Source: Selaginella moellendorffii (Eukaryota; Streptophyta; Lycopodiopsida; Selaginellales; Selaginellaceae). Taken from it: a stretch of DNA of 64,000 bases. The stretch is taken from contig NW_003314373.1 of NCBI RefSeq assembly GCF_000143415.4, positions 459,400-523,399 of the forward strand. The letters run 5' to 3'. The notes below the pieces were generated by a model. That model did no database searches, was not told where the DNA came from, and was given only the letters and a program-made list of their open reading frames with translations. Shown here one piece after another: positions 46,400 through 57,566 of the stretch. Within the stretch, counting starts at the first letter, position 1. Every line of letters begins with the position of its first letter. Position numbers and translations under genes: made by a program.

Positions 46400-47480
46400 G
46401 AATAGAAATGCAGACTACAGTTGGATATATATAAATTTCACAACTATGTAATGATCTGAAAGGAAAATATTAGACTTTTGCGAAGCACACTCAAGAACAA
46501 CAAAATAACTCCAATATTGTGTTTACCAATCTCTACCTCATAACCCACAGCTTTGCAATTTTGAGCTGCAGCCACAAGTGCTGCTCCTATGCCAGCATCA
46601 GGTTACCTGGCACAGCATCCCAGCACAGCATCGTTGAGACCGGCCCTCAAACTCTTGGAAACTGGAACTAAATTTTAGATTCGACAGAAGCAGTATCGGA
46701 CAGAAAAAAAATCTCATCATAGAATACAAAGATATTCAAACTTACAACTTACCTCGATCTAAAAACGAAGCTAAACCAGGTGATGCTTGCGGTGGCACTT
46801 GCTACTTCTCCTTCTCTTTCAAGGAAAAGGATTTCCAAAACTTTAGGAGCAGTGCTAGCTGGCGCAGCCACTCAACAGCCCTACGTCAACTTGAAACACC
46901 TGGTTCCTACAAACGGAGTTGATCCCGAGCATGTGCTGAAATAAAAATCCCTCACAGGCCCAGCAGCAAGGATTCCTCGAGAGAATCCAGGGATGAAGAG
47001 GGAGTGTCCTTGATAATTGCTTTCCTGTAGGCCAAAGAGCTCATGAGGTAGTGGCGAATAAGGATCAAAGCTTTGCTGACTTGGAAATGAGCCAATTTGC
47101 CTCTCACAGTCCTGAGTTGATCCTGAGAAGAGCCTGGATTGTGTGCCCGACTACCATTCTACTCGCCCCTGCTACTTACCAGGCACAGGCTCTCACGAAA
47201 AATGCCCACACAACCGTGTCTGACCAGAGCAGCCATGGAGCCCTAGGAGTGCATGGCATAACACTTGTCACCATGCCCTCTTCCCTTCCCGGCCACACGT
47301 GCATCCCGCCCATTGGCCACCACAACATTGAGCCGATATTCCCGCTAACCATGGCCACCGGCCCTGGCCCGAGCCTGGGCTGGCCTCCCCTTGCCGAGAA
47401 CCATGGCTTCCGAGGCTGCCCCGGGCCTGGGATTGGACGGCTGCAGGGGTGTGGGTTCTTCGTTCTTATTGTAAGATATA
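46400..47480. other. Unassigned DNA between the Helitron and METTL25 copy 3
   Basis: A forward open frame at 47051-47488 is Pro/His-rich with no recognised similarity. On the minus strand near 46500-46600, GIGAALVAAA resembles the C-terminal glycine-rich block of hexokinase, but nothing around it supports that. I would not call a gene here. Confidence 0.4.
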
Positions 47481-48400
47481 GTTTTTGATGAAAAGTTTTT
47501 AAAGCGCTGATTTTAGGGTTCTTGAGCTATGGAGCGACGATGCTTCACAGGCGCTGGACTTCTTCCGGGTACAGCGCATCGCGCGATTTTCTCTTTCGCG
47601 AGCTTGGAAATGTCAATCCAGGGGCGTTTGTGGCAGATTTTGGACACGCAATGGCTCCTGGCACTGAGGAATTTGTCAATGGAGGATCTTCTTCTCCTTC
47701 CATCGCATATGAGAGTCCCTTCGGTCCTTTGTTTCTCGTGCATTGACGGCGGGGATGGAAGGCCTTAGGATTGCTGGCCCAAGACGCTCCAGGATTTGCT
47801 CTCTCGAGAGGTGAAGGAGACCTCAAAGGTAATTCTTTTCGCAAAACCTTGTCATTGACAATGTTTCTTAGCTTCTCTCAGGAAGTGTTTTAACGCATGG
47901 CGTGAACGCCAGGAAACCATGAGGTATGCATCTCCTTCAATCCATCGATCGTTTTTGAGAAAACTCGCGTTTAGATTCTTTCCAGATTGAAGGACTTTCT
48001 TCGTTGGTGGTAAACGCGTCGAACGATACTAGCCATTCTTGTCAACCGTTTCAAAGCATCGTGCCACACAAAACCGCAACCTTTCTCGGCGACGAGGACG
48101 TGTAGCTGGATGCATTCTTGTCGTCCATTAGAATTCGCGAGCAACGTAAGCCATGACTGCATGCCTGTGGAGATCTCTTGGCGAACATGTTGAGGTGAGG
48201 AGCGTAAGTTCTTGAAACACTGGGGCAGGACCTCTGTAAATCGCCAGGACGTCACGGCGGTGATCTCTGTTTGGTGTTGCTAGAATTTGTTATCCGAGAA
48301 CGACGACGGTGCGAGCAAGTGTGGCTTCCCTTTGAGCAGAGGCATGAAGAGATTGAACTTGCGTCTCGGTGGAGCTGGACGTGATCTTGTGATACAATCT
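47480..48400 (+). pseudogene. METTL25-like pseudogene, copy 3
   Basis: Nearly the same as copy 1 (26287-27240), including the jump from early exon 5 into the intron before exon 7 and the loss of the SAM-binding exons. It keeps a few bases that copy 1 lost at the junction (GTAAACGCGTCGAACGATAC against GTAAATGATAC). It is a non-functional duplicate. Confidence 0.85.
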
Positions 48401-48803
48401 CAATGCCGTTATTTTGTTCCTTCGTTCCTTTGTGCCGATCCCCGAGGAAGTGGAATTTTTTAAAAATGCTTGGCTTCTTTTGATTCTTTTTCAGCTCCGA
48501 AGTCAAGAAGAAAACCTATTGCTCTTCCTAATTGTGTGACTTCTCGTGGAATCGATGGTGTATCTGGGGAAGATTAAGGAGCTTCTACTTCCTGAAGTTT
48601 TATATTAACAAGAATACCCCTCGGGATTTAGTGTTCCAAACCCAGTTTGAATCGAGAGGATCTATAAATCAAAACATTTTGGTTCAAAGGACCTTTTATT
48701 CATGTTTTTGTGGAATCGTTAAAAATACTATAGGAACTTTCAGAAGAACCTACATAGAGCCACAGCGACTTGCTATTTATTAATCACAAGAAAGAAGTCA
48801 AAA

Positions 48804-50554
48804 TCAAGCATACTGAATGGAAGCCCCCTTGAATGTGAAGCCAGTCTGTCCGGTCGGCACCAGAGTCACAACGAGCTTGTCCGCTGACTTTAGGCCCAGG
48901 ATCTCGACATTAGCCTTGATAGAGAAGGTGATGTTCACGATCTCGGTGTGCTCACCGCTCTTGAGAATGAAGTGGGGGACGTTGGAATAAGAGCCCACGT
49001 ACTCGGCACAGCTGACGCGCGTGTTCTTGTTGGCCTCGGGCAGGTTGATGAACGCGTTGAAGCTCATGGGTAATTGCATGTCAATCTCCATGCCCTCCAG
49101 CACCAGGATCTCGTCACAAGCGCTGCCTTTGGGCTGATCCACCGTGATTGTCACCGGCTCCGTTCGAACTTCCAAGGCCTCCGGGTTCTCAGCTGATGCT
49201 TTCACCAGCCGATACTCATACGACGATCCACTCCAGGGCGTCTGTTTCAGTGGCTTGGGCTCGTAGGCGATCCAGCTCTTGTCGTCAGGCATCGCCTGGT
49301 ACTTGTACTTGAGCATCTTCTCGTTGTTGAGGGAATCTTTCACCTTGACGCGAACGAGATCTTGGTTCTCGTCAAAGAAGAGGAACTCGGTGTTGAGGTA
49401 GTCCGGGTCTGTGAAGTCCTTGTTTCCCAGAGACCTCCACACGTCCCACATCCGATCGACGTTACCGTGGTGGCAGTAGAAGAGAGGGTCTCTACCGGCC
49501 GAGTAGAAGTTGCCCATGTCCTCGTAACCCGGCTCCTTGGGGCTGCCGCAAAATATGTGCAGAGCATTATGTGGCGCCCTCTCCACGCCCCCTGGGCCAT
49601 TCACGCTGCTGCTGCCTTTCCTGCAAGTATATATGGCTGCTAAAATGGAAGCGCATGGGAATGCACGTACCTGATGGGGTAGCCAAAGAACGCGTCCGGC
49701 TGCTTCACCTTTGCGACGTTGTTGTACATGATTGAGAGGTTGTCCTCGCGGATCTGCTCGTCGCTCTTCCCATCAGAGCCGGAGTAGATGAGGTCCACCC
49801 GTGTGTCATAGTGACTCGTGTCGCGCTTTTTGTCGTAGAGGGCGATCTCGCGGCGAAACATGTCTGGGATATACCTCCCGCCCTCCTGGTCCCAGCTCCA
49901 GAATGGGAGCGCAAAACTAGGATCCCCGATCAGGCTCCCCAAGATCTTCTCGTGGAAGTAGAGATACCAGCGGTGCCACGGCAGGAAGAGCCAGTTGAAG
50001 TGGATCTGGAGCGTCTGCTTTGGGGCGCCCTCCTGGCGGTAGCCATAGTTGCAGTAGGCGCAGTGGACTTTGGCCTGATGACGTAAGCTGCGCGGGTCGC
50101 CCCGGCTGAGGGCGCGCATCTTGGCGTAGGCCTCGTTGTACTTGGCGATGTAGTCCTTGTCGACGAGGTGGGCAGCGGGGCGGACGCGCATCGGGCCTGA
50201 GTCGGGCTTGAAGTCGATGGTGGCGCGCTTGGGCTGTGGGGGGCAGCACCGCCGGTTGATGTCGTCGCTGATGGTGGCGCGGTGGCAGTGCTTGAACGAG
50301 GGCAGTCCTAGCGGATCCGCCAGCGCGGGGCTGTCGACTGATGGGGCGAGAGACGCACCACCGGCAATGGCCCCGGCCAGGAGCTCGCGGCGATCGATCG
50401 AGGGCGTCACAGGGGAGGAGTTAGAGTTACACGCATTGGCTTCTTTCCTGGCGTTGGCGGCGATCTTGAGCGGACGCGTGCGGGACGGGCGCTGGAGCTC
50501 GAGGCGATCGATCGACAGTGCCACCATCCCAGACATGCTCGGTAGCGAATACAT
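48804..50554 (-). CDS. Polyphenol oxidase 3 (thylakoid-targeted)
   Basis: Exons 50554-49671 and 49620-48804 encode 566 residues. The transit peptide, DRRELLAGAIAGGASLA twin-arginine segment, CuA ligands (VHCAYC, IHFNW, PWHRWYLYFHEK), CuB ligands (PHNALH, HHGNVDRMW), DWL-like and KFDV-like domains are all present. It differs from PPO 1 by scattered substitutions and three missing residues around SHYDTRVDLIYSGSD. It is expected to be an active o-diphenol oxidase of the thylakoid lumen. It is the positional equivalent of PPO 1 in the second half of the duplicated block. Confidence 0.93.
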
Positions 50555-50599
50555 TGTCAAAGAAGGCAGCTATACAACACATAGCAGTTGATACTTGCT

Positions 50600-51175
50600 T
50601 TTATAGGGGCGCTCTTGCATGGATCTCGTGTGTAATGTGAACACTTCCGGATTTTTCTGCTAGGGGAGTTGACACTGGAGCTTTTGACACATGCATGCAC
50701 GAGCGATTGAATTTAATAAACCAATTATTAAGTATCATTGTTAGTCAAGTGGGACACTACAAGTGTCCAACTTGATTAACATCACTTAGTCACTTAAAAT
50801 GATATTTTATAATGGCTCCTGGCACTGAGGAATTTGTCAATGGAGGACTTCTTCTCTTTCCATCGCATATGAGAGTCCCTTAGATCCTTTGTTTCTCGTG
50901 CATTGACGGTTGGGATGGAAGGCTTTAGGATTGCTGGCCCAAGACGCTCCAGGATTTGGAGATGCACATTTTTCTCGAGAGCTCAAAGTTTGAATATCCA
51001 AGTTTTATCGAGAGAATCTATATAAACATTTTGGTTCAAAGAACCTTTTATTCATGTTTTGATTTGTTTTTGTGGAATCGTTAAAAATACTATAGGAACT
51101 TTCAGAAGAACCTACGCAGCAACTTGCTATTTATTAATCACAAGAAAGAAGTCGAAATGAAGCATACTGAATGAA
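50600..51175. other. PPO 3 upstream region, MITE hairpin and METTL25 scraps
   Basis: Equivalent to 29400-29960. It contains the hairpin repeat at 50728-50807 and remains of METTL25 exons 2 and 3 at 50811-50990. Confidence 0.72.
50728..50807. repeat. MITE-like hairpin, copy 3
   Basis: Essentially the same as 29511-29590 and moved with the duplicated block. Copy 1 at 20421 is outside the block. Confidence 0.65.
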
Positions 51176-52830
51176 AGCCCCATTGAATGTGAAGCCACCC
51201 TCTCCAGTCGGTCACAACGAGCTTGTTAGGCCCAGGATCTCCACATTAGCCTTGATAGAGAAGGTGGCGTTCACGATCTCGGTGTGCCCCTTACCGATGT
51301 CGGACATGAAGTGGGGAACGTTGGAATAAGTGCCCACGTACTCGGCACAGCTGACGCGCGTGTTCTTGTTAGCCTCGGGCAGGTTGATGAACGCGTTGAA
51401 GCTGATGGCGGATCGCATGTCAATCTCCATGTCCTCCAGCACCAGGATCTCGTCAGAACCGCTGCCTTTGGGCTGATCCACCGTGATCGTCACCGGCTCC
51501 GCTTCAACTTTCAAGGCCTCGGGGTTCTCAGCTGACGCTTTCACCAGCCGGTACTCATATGACGATCCACTCCAGGGCGTCTGTTTCAGTGGCTTGGGCT
51601 CGTAGGCGGTCCAGCTCTTGTCGTCAGGCATCGCCTGGTACTTGTACTTGAGCATCTTCTCGTTGTTGAGGGAATCTTTCACCTTGACGCGAACGAGATC
51701 TTGGTTCTCGTCAAAGAAGAGGAACTCGGTGTTGAGGTAGTCCGAGTCTGTGAAGTCCTTGTTTCTCAGGGACCTCCACACGTCCCACATCCGATCGACG
51801 TTACCGTGGTGGCTGTAGAAGAGAGGGTCTCTACCGGCCGAGTCACCGCTGGTATCTCTACTTCCACGAGAAGATCTTGGGGAGCCTGATCGGGGATCCT
51901 AGTTTTGCGCTCCCATTCTGGAGCTGGGACCAGGAGGGCGGGAGGTACATCCCAGACATGTTTCGCCGCGAGACCGCCCTCTACGACGCAAAGCGCAACA
52001 CGAGTCACTATGAGCCCACACGGGTGGACCTCATCTACTCGCCCGGCTCTGATGTCAAGAGCGACAAGCAGATCCGCGAGGACAACCTCTCAGTCATGTA
52101 CAACAACGTCGCAAAGGTGAAGCAGCCGGACGCATTCTTTGGCGTCAGGTACGTGCATTCCCATGCATGCGCTCCATTTTAGCAGCCATATATACTTGCA
52201 GGAAAGGCAGCGGCAGCAAGAATGGCCCAGGGGGCGTGGAGAGGGCGCCACATAATGCAGCCCTGACCAGCCGAATTTCGAGGACATGGGCAACTTTTGG
52301 GGCGCCCTCCTGGCGGTAGCCATAGTTGCAGTAGACGCAGTGGACGTTGGCCTGCTGCCGGAAGCTGCGCGGGTCGTCCGGGCCGAGGGCGCGCATCTTG
52401 GCGTAGGCCTCGTTGTACTTGGCGATGTAGTCCTTGTCGACGAGGTGGGCGGCGGGGCGGACGCGCATCGGGCGCGAGTCGGGCTTGAAATCGATGGTGG
52501 CGCGCTTGGGCTTTGGCGGGCAGCACGCCCCGCTGATGTCGCCGCTGATGATGGCGGGCTGGCAGCGCTTGAATGTGGGCAGTCCTATCGGATCCGCCAG
52601 CCGGGGCTGTCGACTGACGAGGCGAGAGACGCGCCACCGGCAATGGCCCCGGCCAGGAGCTCGCGGCGATCGATCGAGGGCGTCACAGGGGAGGAGTTAG
52701 AGTTACATGCATTGGCTTCTTTCCTGGCGTTGGCGGCGATCTTGAGCAGACGCGTGCGGGACGGGTGCTGGAGCTCGAGGCGATCGATCGACAGTACCAC
52801 CATCCCAGGCGTGCTCGGTAGCGAATACAT
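51176..52830 (-). pseudogene. Polyphenol oxidase 4, broken by an internal inversion
   Basis: The N-terminal part (52830 to about 52297, minus) ends at YGYRQEGAPK. The middle (51843 to about 52296) lies on the plus strand, starting HRWYLYFHEKILGSLIG and running through the intron to GERAPHNA-like text. The C-terminal part (51842-51176, minus) resumes inside the CuB region at RDPLF. Relative to PPO 1 the breakpoints lost QTLQIHFNWLFLPW, which holds a CuA histidine. A second small deletion removed VHIFGG with a CuB histidine. The 3' end lost about 11 bp of the SADKL region, shifting the frame to an early stop. It cannot encode PPO. Confidence 0.92.
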
Positions 52831-53456
52831 TGTCAAAGGAGGCAGCTATACAACACACAAGAGTTGATACTTGGTTTTAAAGGGGCGCTCTTGCGATGGC
52901 TCTCGTGTCTAATGTGGACGTTGCAACTCATACCCAAGCTTGGATGACTTTGCTGGCTCCGCAGCATTATTGTGGACCTGATCCATTCATTCATATGCTG
53001 TTTACAAGGTACTACGCGCGCCCGCCCCCCCAATGAAGCATGAATCCGACCGGTTTAGGAAAGTTGCATGGATAATGTCCGTCGACCTTCTTGCTTCAAT
53101 GGCGTCCACGTCTTCGGCCCGCCACCTTTTTCCGGTGTCCGTCTTATGTGATCTGGTCCTCAGCTGTCAGTCACGGACTCATAAATAGCTCTTCTACAAA
53201 CATTTTTTTCATTTAATTGAAGACTCAGCTCCTGACATACGGCGTGAAACACCAACGAAAATAGAGCCCCAACAATGTCCACATAGAAATATGAGAATTC
53301 GAATTGCTGTAAAAGAACATGTAAAGTTTGATCTTGGCATTGCTTCAAGAGACAGCCAATTCATCAAAACAAACATGCTGATACACCTAGTGAAGAATAA
53401 ACATACTAAAACAATATCAAATTTTTTAAAGCCCTGATTTTAGGGTTTTTGAGCTT
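52831..53456. other. Spacer between PPO 4 and the intact METTL25 gene
   Basis: Equivalent to 31690-32151 with extra segments. It is the likely shared upstream region of two divergent genes. No other gene is seen. Confidence 0.55.
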
Positions 53457-55496
53457 ATGGAGTGGGAGGAAGAGAGGATAGTGGCGCATCTGGAGGTGCT
53501 CGTCGCATTTCTGCGTCGCCACGAGCGCCTGTGGAGAGCGCACGTCGTGGAATTCTTCCAGGTATGGCGCATTGCGCGACTTTCCCATTTGCGAGCTTAG
53601 AAATTTATGCCAATGCAGGGGCGTTTGTGGGAGATTCTGGACACGCGATGGCTCCTGGCGCTGAGGAGTGCGTCGATGGAGGATCTTCTTCTCCTTCCAT
53701 CGCATATTTCCAAGGTGAGAGAGAGAAACTCTCGATTCTTTGTTTCTCGCGCATTAATGGATGGCAAGGAATTGTGGCTTTAGGATTGCTGGCCCAAGAC
53801 GCTCCAGGATTTTCTTGCAGACGCGCGCTCGCTCTCTCTTTCTCGAGAGCTGATGGAGACCTCAAAGGTATTTCCCTTCACAAAACCTTGTCATTCACAA
53901 CGTTTCTTAGCTTCTCTCAGGCGAATCGCTTCCAAGTGTTATAACGCAGGGCGTGAACGCCAAAAAACTCCACGAGGTATGTCACTCCTCTCCATCGATC
54001 GTCTTTGAGAAGACCCGCGTTTAGATTCTTTCCAGATTGAAAGACTTTCTTCGTTGATAGTAAACATCTCTCGCGTTGTCAACGCTACAGAAATCGTGGA
54101 CGTCGGTGCTGGCCAGGTAAACATCCATCATTCTCCGGTGTATCATTCACGGGCATTTTGTTTCTTCCTAGGGGTATCTTGCGCAAGTCTTGGCGTTCCA
54201 CCACAAACTTCCAGTAGTCGCAGTAGATTGCTCGGCGCACAACACAACCGTGACAAACAAACGCGCCGACCGCATCCAAAGATACTACGCTTCTCGCTCC
54301 GGTAAGCTTGAGTTGGTGCCATTCTTGTCAACCGTTTCAAAGCATCGTGCTACACACAGGTCGTGCTGCAAACCCGGGCCCCAAGACCGCAACCTGTCTC
54401 CTTGGATCGGGCAACGAGAATGTGTCGCTGGATGCATTCCTGTCGTCCATCAGCATCCGCAAGGAAGACGAGCAACGTAGCCACGAACAACACTCCATTG
54501 TCTTGGCCGGACTGCATGCCTGTGGAGATCTCTCGGCGAACATGTTGAGGTGAGGAGCTCGTGCTCGTCCGTAAGTTTGTCACTCTGTAAACTCTGGGTG
54601 TGTTGGCAGGACCTTTGTGAATCGCCAGGACGTCACGGCAGTAATCTCTGTTGGGTGTTGCTACAATTTGTTGTCCGAGAACGACGACAAGTGTGGCTTC
54701 CCTTTGAGCAGAGGCATGAAGAGATTGAACTTGCGTCTCGGTGGAGCTGGACGTGATCTTGGATGCCAGGTGATCAGTCCCTTGACTTCCCTGTAAAAAG
54801 CTAACAATGGATACTTGTAGAGTGCTCACCGCTGGAAAGATATTGGTTGCGAGATGGCCGTGGCAAACTTCGACGTGCATGCATTCCGGGCTGCTTTTCA
54901 GATCGTGAGTGATCTTAATCCGCTCGTTTCTCCTGGTTTACAAACTGGTGGCGTGCGCAGCTCCTCCATCGCTTTTACCCCGGCATTGCCGTCACCAGTC
55001 CTTCGGTCGGTCGCATCGGCAAAGCAAAGCGTCGCAAGCAAATGCGAAAGCCAAGCTCTGAGTGCCAAGCATGCCACGGGAAAGGTGGCGACGACGCTGG
55101 AAAATTCGTGGCGTTCCAGCACTACTCCGCCGAGGCTCTCAAACGACTTGGCCTTCCCGAGGTCTCGCGGGAGGACTTGGCTGAGATCTGGAAAGAAGTG
55201 GAGCCGTTTCAGGTACGCGAGCTTTCTTGGCAGTGGTAGTACTTTACCTCTCGGTTTCAATGCAGGCACTTGTTGCTCCTTTCTGGTCGTTGAGAAGCGC
55301 CATAGCTCCGGTGCTGGAGACGTTGCTACTGATGGACAGGCTGCTCTATCTCAAAGAACAGGAAAGTGAAGTTCCGTCTTTCAGCGCCATGCTGCTGCCG
55401 GTGTTCGACCCTTCTGTATCGCCGCGTAACATGGCAGTTGTTGCTACGAGGAGAAAATCCGGAGACAAAACTAGTAGTGAGAGCCTGCTTGGCTGA
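53457..55496 (+). CDS. METTL25/RRNAD1-like SAM-dependent methyltransferase (Methyltransf_32), intact
   Basis: Eleven exons encode 492 residues: 53457-53561, 53619-53714, 53784-53867, 53911-53976, 54036-54116, 54172-54301, 54360-54549, 54610-54769, 54821-54904, 54961-55212 and 55266-55496. All introns are GT-AG and frame is kept. The SAM site is VVNATEIVDVGAGQ-GYLAQVLAFHHKLPVVAVD. Then come IVLAGLHACGDLSANMLRTF, VISVGCCYNLLSE, the family's GFPLSRG, HRWKDIGCEMAV, FRAAFQILLHRFYPG, and a C-terminal LLLMDRLLYLKEQ and FDPSVSPRNMAVVATRR. This order is that of the METTL25 family, whose members act on protein or RNA substrates that are not settled for plants. It is the only complete copy of four in the window and probably the source of the others. 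Confidence 0.92.
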
Positions 55497-56344
55497 TTCG
55501 CTGCTCTGCTTCACGGACAAAATCTCTTTCGTTCTGCCAACGAGTTACGTCCACAAAGACACAAAACGAGAAGCTATAGAGACGTACATGGCAGAATCCA
55601 AAGAGTTAAGAAACACCGGTGTTTGTTGCTGCCGGAATTCAGCCTTTGCTGATGGATGGACCTGTTGTGCTCTGTCGATCATAACTTTGGCCAGAATGAT
55701 TTGTATGAATGTCCTGGCTATGCCCACTGGGCTCCCGAAACCTCCGGGAGCCAGAGGTCCGGTGGCCACCCCACCCTGTTCTCTCTATATACATGAGCAT
55801 CTCATTCTCAGCTATCATGGGATCAGATTTTCTGTAGCTGATCCTGATGATCCATCATGCTCCCAGTGACTGATCAACTACAAGCGATACCTCCGGGTTC
55901 ATGGCGACATGACGAACGGTAGCAGCAGCGCATTCAGCTCGCTGACCTTGAAATAGTTTGTGCGCAAGGATGTCGTTGAAAAATCGTCGTGGATCGAGCC
56001 ATCATGAAGAACAAAGAAAGGAGTGAAATGCAAAATCTTGTGCCGGTCCTTGCAGATTCATTGTTCGCATTGCCATCTTCAGATCCATGGCTACAACACT
56101 CACGAATTGATATATCCAGAGTAAACTAAACATTATATTAAAATATTTCATCACTTACTGGCCGTTTTTAGAATAGCTCTGGAATTAAAATATTTCGAGC
56201 CAAAAGAAGAGAAAGATCCGTGCTTTGAACAAAAGAGCGGGAGGGTCACAACGTTCGTAACGAATATACGTTTCGTACTATTTAAGCCATTCCAAGATTA
56301 TACCCACGAATATACGTTTCGTACTGCCCTGTGTTTAGGGTTTT
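55497..56344. other. Intergenic DNA between convergent METTL25 and Fic genes
   Basis: The METTL25 3' UTR and unassigned sequence. A 20-bp word ACGAATATACGTTTCGTACT occurs twice (56259-56278 and 56306-56325). No gene is supported, although an open frame continues to 55869. Confidence 0.55.
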
Positions 56345-57361
56345 TCAACTTGGCGTGATCTTGGGGAGCCAAGCAAACATTCTCTTCCAGCCAACATACA
56401 CGCCCTCGATCACCAATGCAGCCAAATCCGAGGGGGGATAGACCTTAAACTCGGCCAGGGCCTCTTCAGTCACGCAATACTTGTCAATCGATCCTTCCAT
56501 GAGCGGGAATTCGTGCTTCTCCTGCGCTCGAGCAAAGCACTCGTAGTACGCGCGCTTGTCCACGAAAGGAGGCTCCTCTTCCCTATCCGTAACGAACAAA
56601 ACATTCGGGAAAGGCATCACGCTCCGGAGGATCGCAGCGAGAAGAACACGCCCGATCCGCCCATTCCCATCGCGAAACGGGTGGATCCGCTCAAACTCAA
56701 AGAAGAATCTGGCTCCAAACTTGAGCAAATCCTCGGTTTGCTCCACACTGATCAAGCTTTCTTCCTGGCTCGCCGGGAACATCTCCTCGAGCTCGCGATT
56801 CGCGTCCTCGACCAGCTTCTCCAGCGAGCTCTCCACTTGGGTCGGCCACGTAAAGACGTGAAGGCCGCCAGTCACCATTCTTGTGTAGGCAATCTCGTGG
56901 GGATCCTTGCGGAGGCGAGCTGCGATCTTGGGCTTGGTGCTCCTCATGAGCTCGCCGTGGGCCTCCAAGATCTTGGGAACACTCAGCTTTGGGATCACGA
57001 TCCCATGGTGGGCTTGATCATCATCTCCTTCTAGCGGCGGAAACATCGCTCGCAGTGACTTGTGGAGGCAGCGCACGGCCTCGAGCCTGGAATCCGACTG
57101 AACGGCGTCTCCCAACGCGAGCGCCCCATTGCAAAAGATGGCATCCCGGGTCTCGGCGTAGGTGTCGAATCCTTCTTGCTCGATCTTGTTTACCTGGAAA
57201 AGATACTGCGCCAATGCTTCCTTTGCGTGAATCTCCATCGCCCAGCGCTGCTGCTTGTCCGGGAGGCGCTTGAATCTATCCACAAACGCGTGGATTCTTA
57301 CCACTTGATCGCTTGTGCTCGCCCTCCAGAAAGGAACCTGGGATGCCGCGTACTTCCACAT
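56345..57361 (-). CDS. Fic-domain protein (putative AMP transferase)
   Basis: A single exon encodes 338 residues from the ATG at 57361. The catalytic Fic motif is complete: HPFRDGNGRIGR at 227-238, with the catalytic His, the Asp that binds Mg, and the GNGR anion hole. In other kingdoms such proteins mostly transfer AMP from ATP to Ser, Thr or Tyr of target proteins. Near residues 57-64, VNKIEQEG resembles the inhibitory helix of class II Fic proteins ((S/T)xxxE(G/N)) but lacks the Ser/Thr. IAYTRMVTGGLHVF before the Fic core resembles the flap region. I see no signal peptide or membrane segment, so it is unlike animal FICD. It is divergent to the pectin methylesterase gene, 205 bp away. The target is unknown. 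Confidence 0.92.
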   Translation of the reverse strand: MWKYAASQVPFWRASTSDQVVRIHAFVDRFKRLPDKQQRWAMEIHAKEALAQYLFQVNKIEQEGFDTYAETRDAIFCNGALALGDAVQSDSRLEAVRCLHKSLRAMFPPLEGDDDQAHHGIVIPKLSVPKILEAHGELMRSTKPKIAARLRKDPHEIAYTRMVTGGLHVFTWPTQVESSLEKLVEDANRELEEMFPASQEESLISVEQTEDLLKFGARFFFEFERIHPFRDGNGRIGRVLLAAILRSVMPFPNVLFVTDREEEPPFVDKRAYYECFARAQEKHEFPLMEGSIDKYCVTEEALAEFKVYPPSDLAALVIEGVYVGWKRMFAWLPKITPS

Positions 57362-57566
57362 AGATATTGAAGAACCCTAAAATTCCACGTCAGCTCTTTA
57401 ATCCTAGAACCAGGATCTTTTGAGTGCTCAAAGTCGCTTTAAAGTAAACGCCCTGTTAAAAGTGCGGTCGCCATACCTTTATCTCCAGCTCACGCATTTC
57501 ACGCACTCTGGGAAGAAGCACACACACCATAGCTTGCGCTCGGTTGGATCGTTTGTAAGTACAAGC
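57362..57566. promoter_or_regulatory. Divergent promoter between the Fic and PME genes
   Basis: 205 bp separate the two start codons. It must hold both 5' leaders and promoters unless transcripts overlap. CCACGTCAG occurs at 57387-57395. Confidence 0.5.

Larger units (their letters stand above)
33020..46400 (-). mobile_element. Decayed Helitron (rolling-circle transposon), split by a LARD
   Basis: The minus strand carries a broken RepHel gene running from about 46330 to about 33070, separated by the LTR element at 36444-45374. Near the left end lies a 16-nt hairpin CCCAGC-AAAT-GCTGGG (33037-33052) and, 13 nt further, CTAG (33020-33023). A short 3' hairpin followed by CTRR is the known Helitron terminus. 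The base after CTAG on the minus strand is A rather than the usual T, so the exact end is uncertain. Homology with the METTL25 copy stops at about 33006, within 15 bp of this end. The right end (5' TC) was not located. Confidence 0.8.

Noticed and set aside
47051-47488. 145-codon Pro/His-rich open frame
   Set aside because: No similarity recognised, no supporting splice or codon pattern, and it lies in repeat-derived spacer.
55366-55869. Open frame extending past the METTL25 stop
   Set aside because: It is a different frame from the METTL25 exon, which ends properly at 55496 with the family's usual C-terminus.
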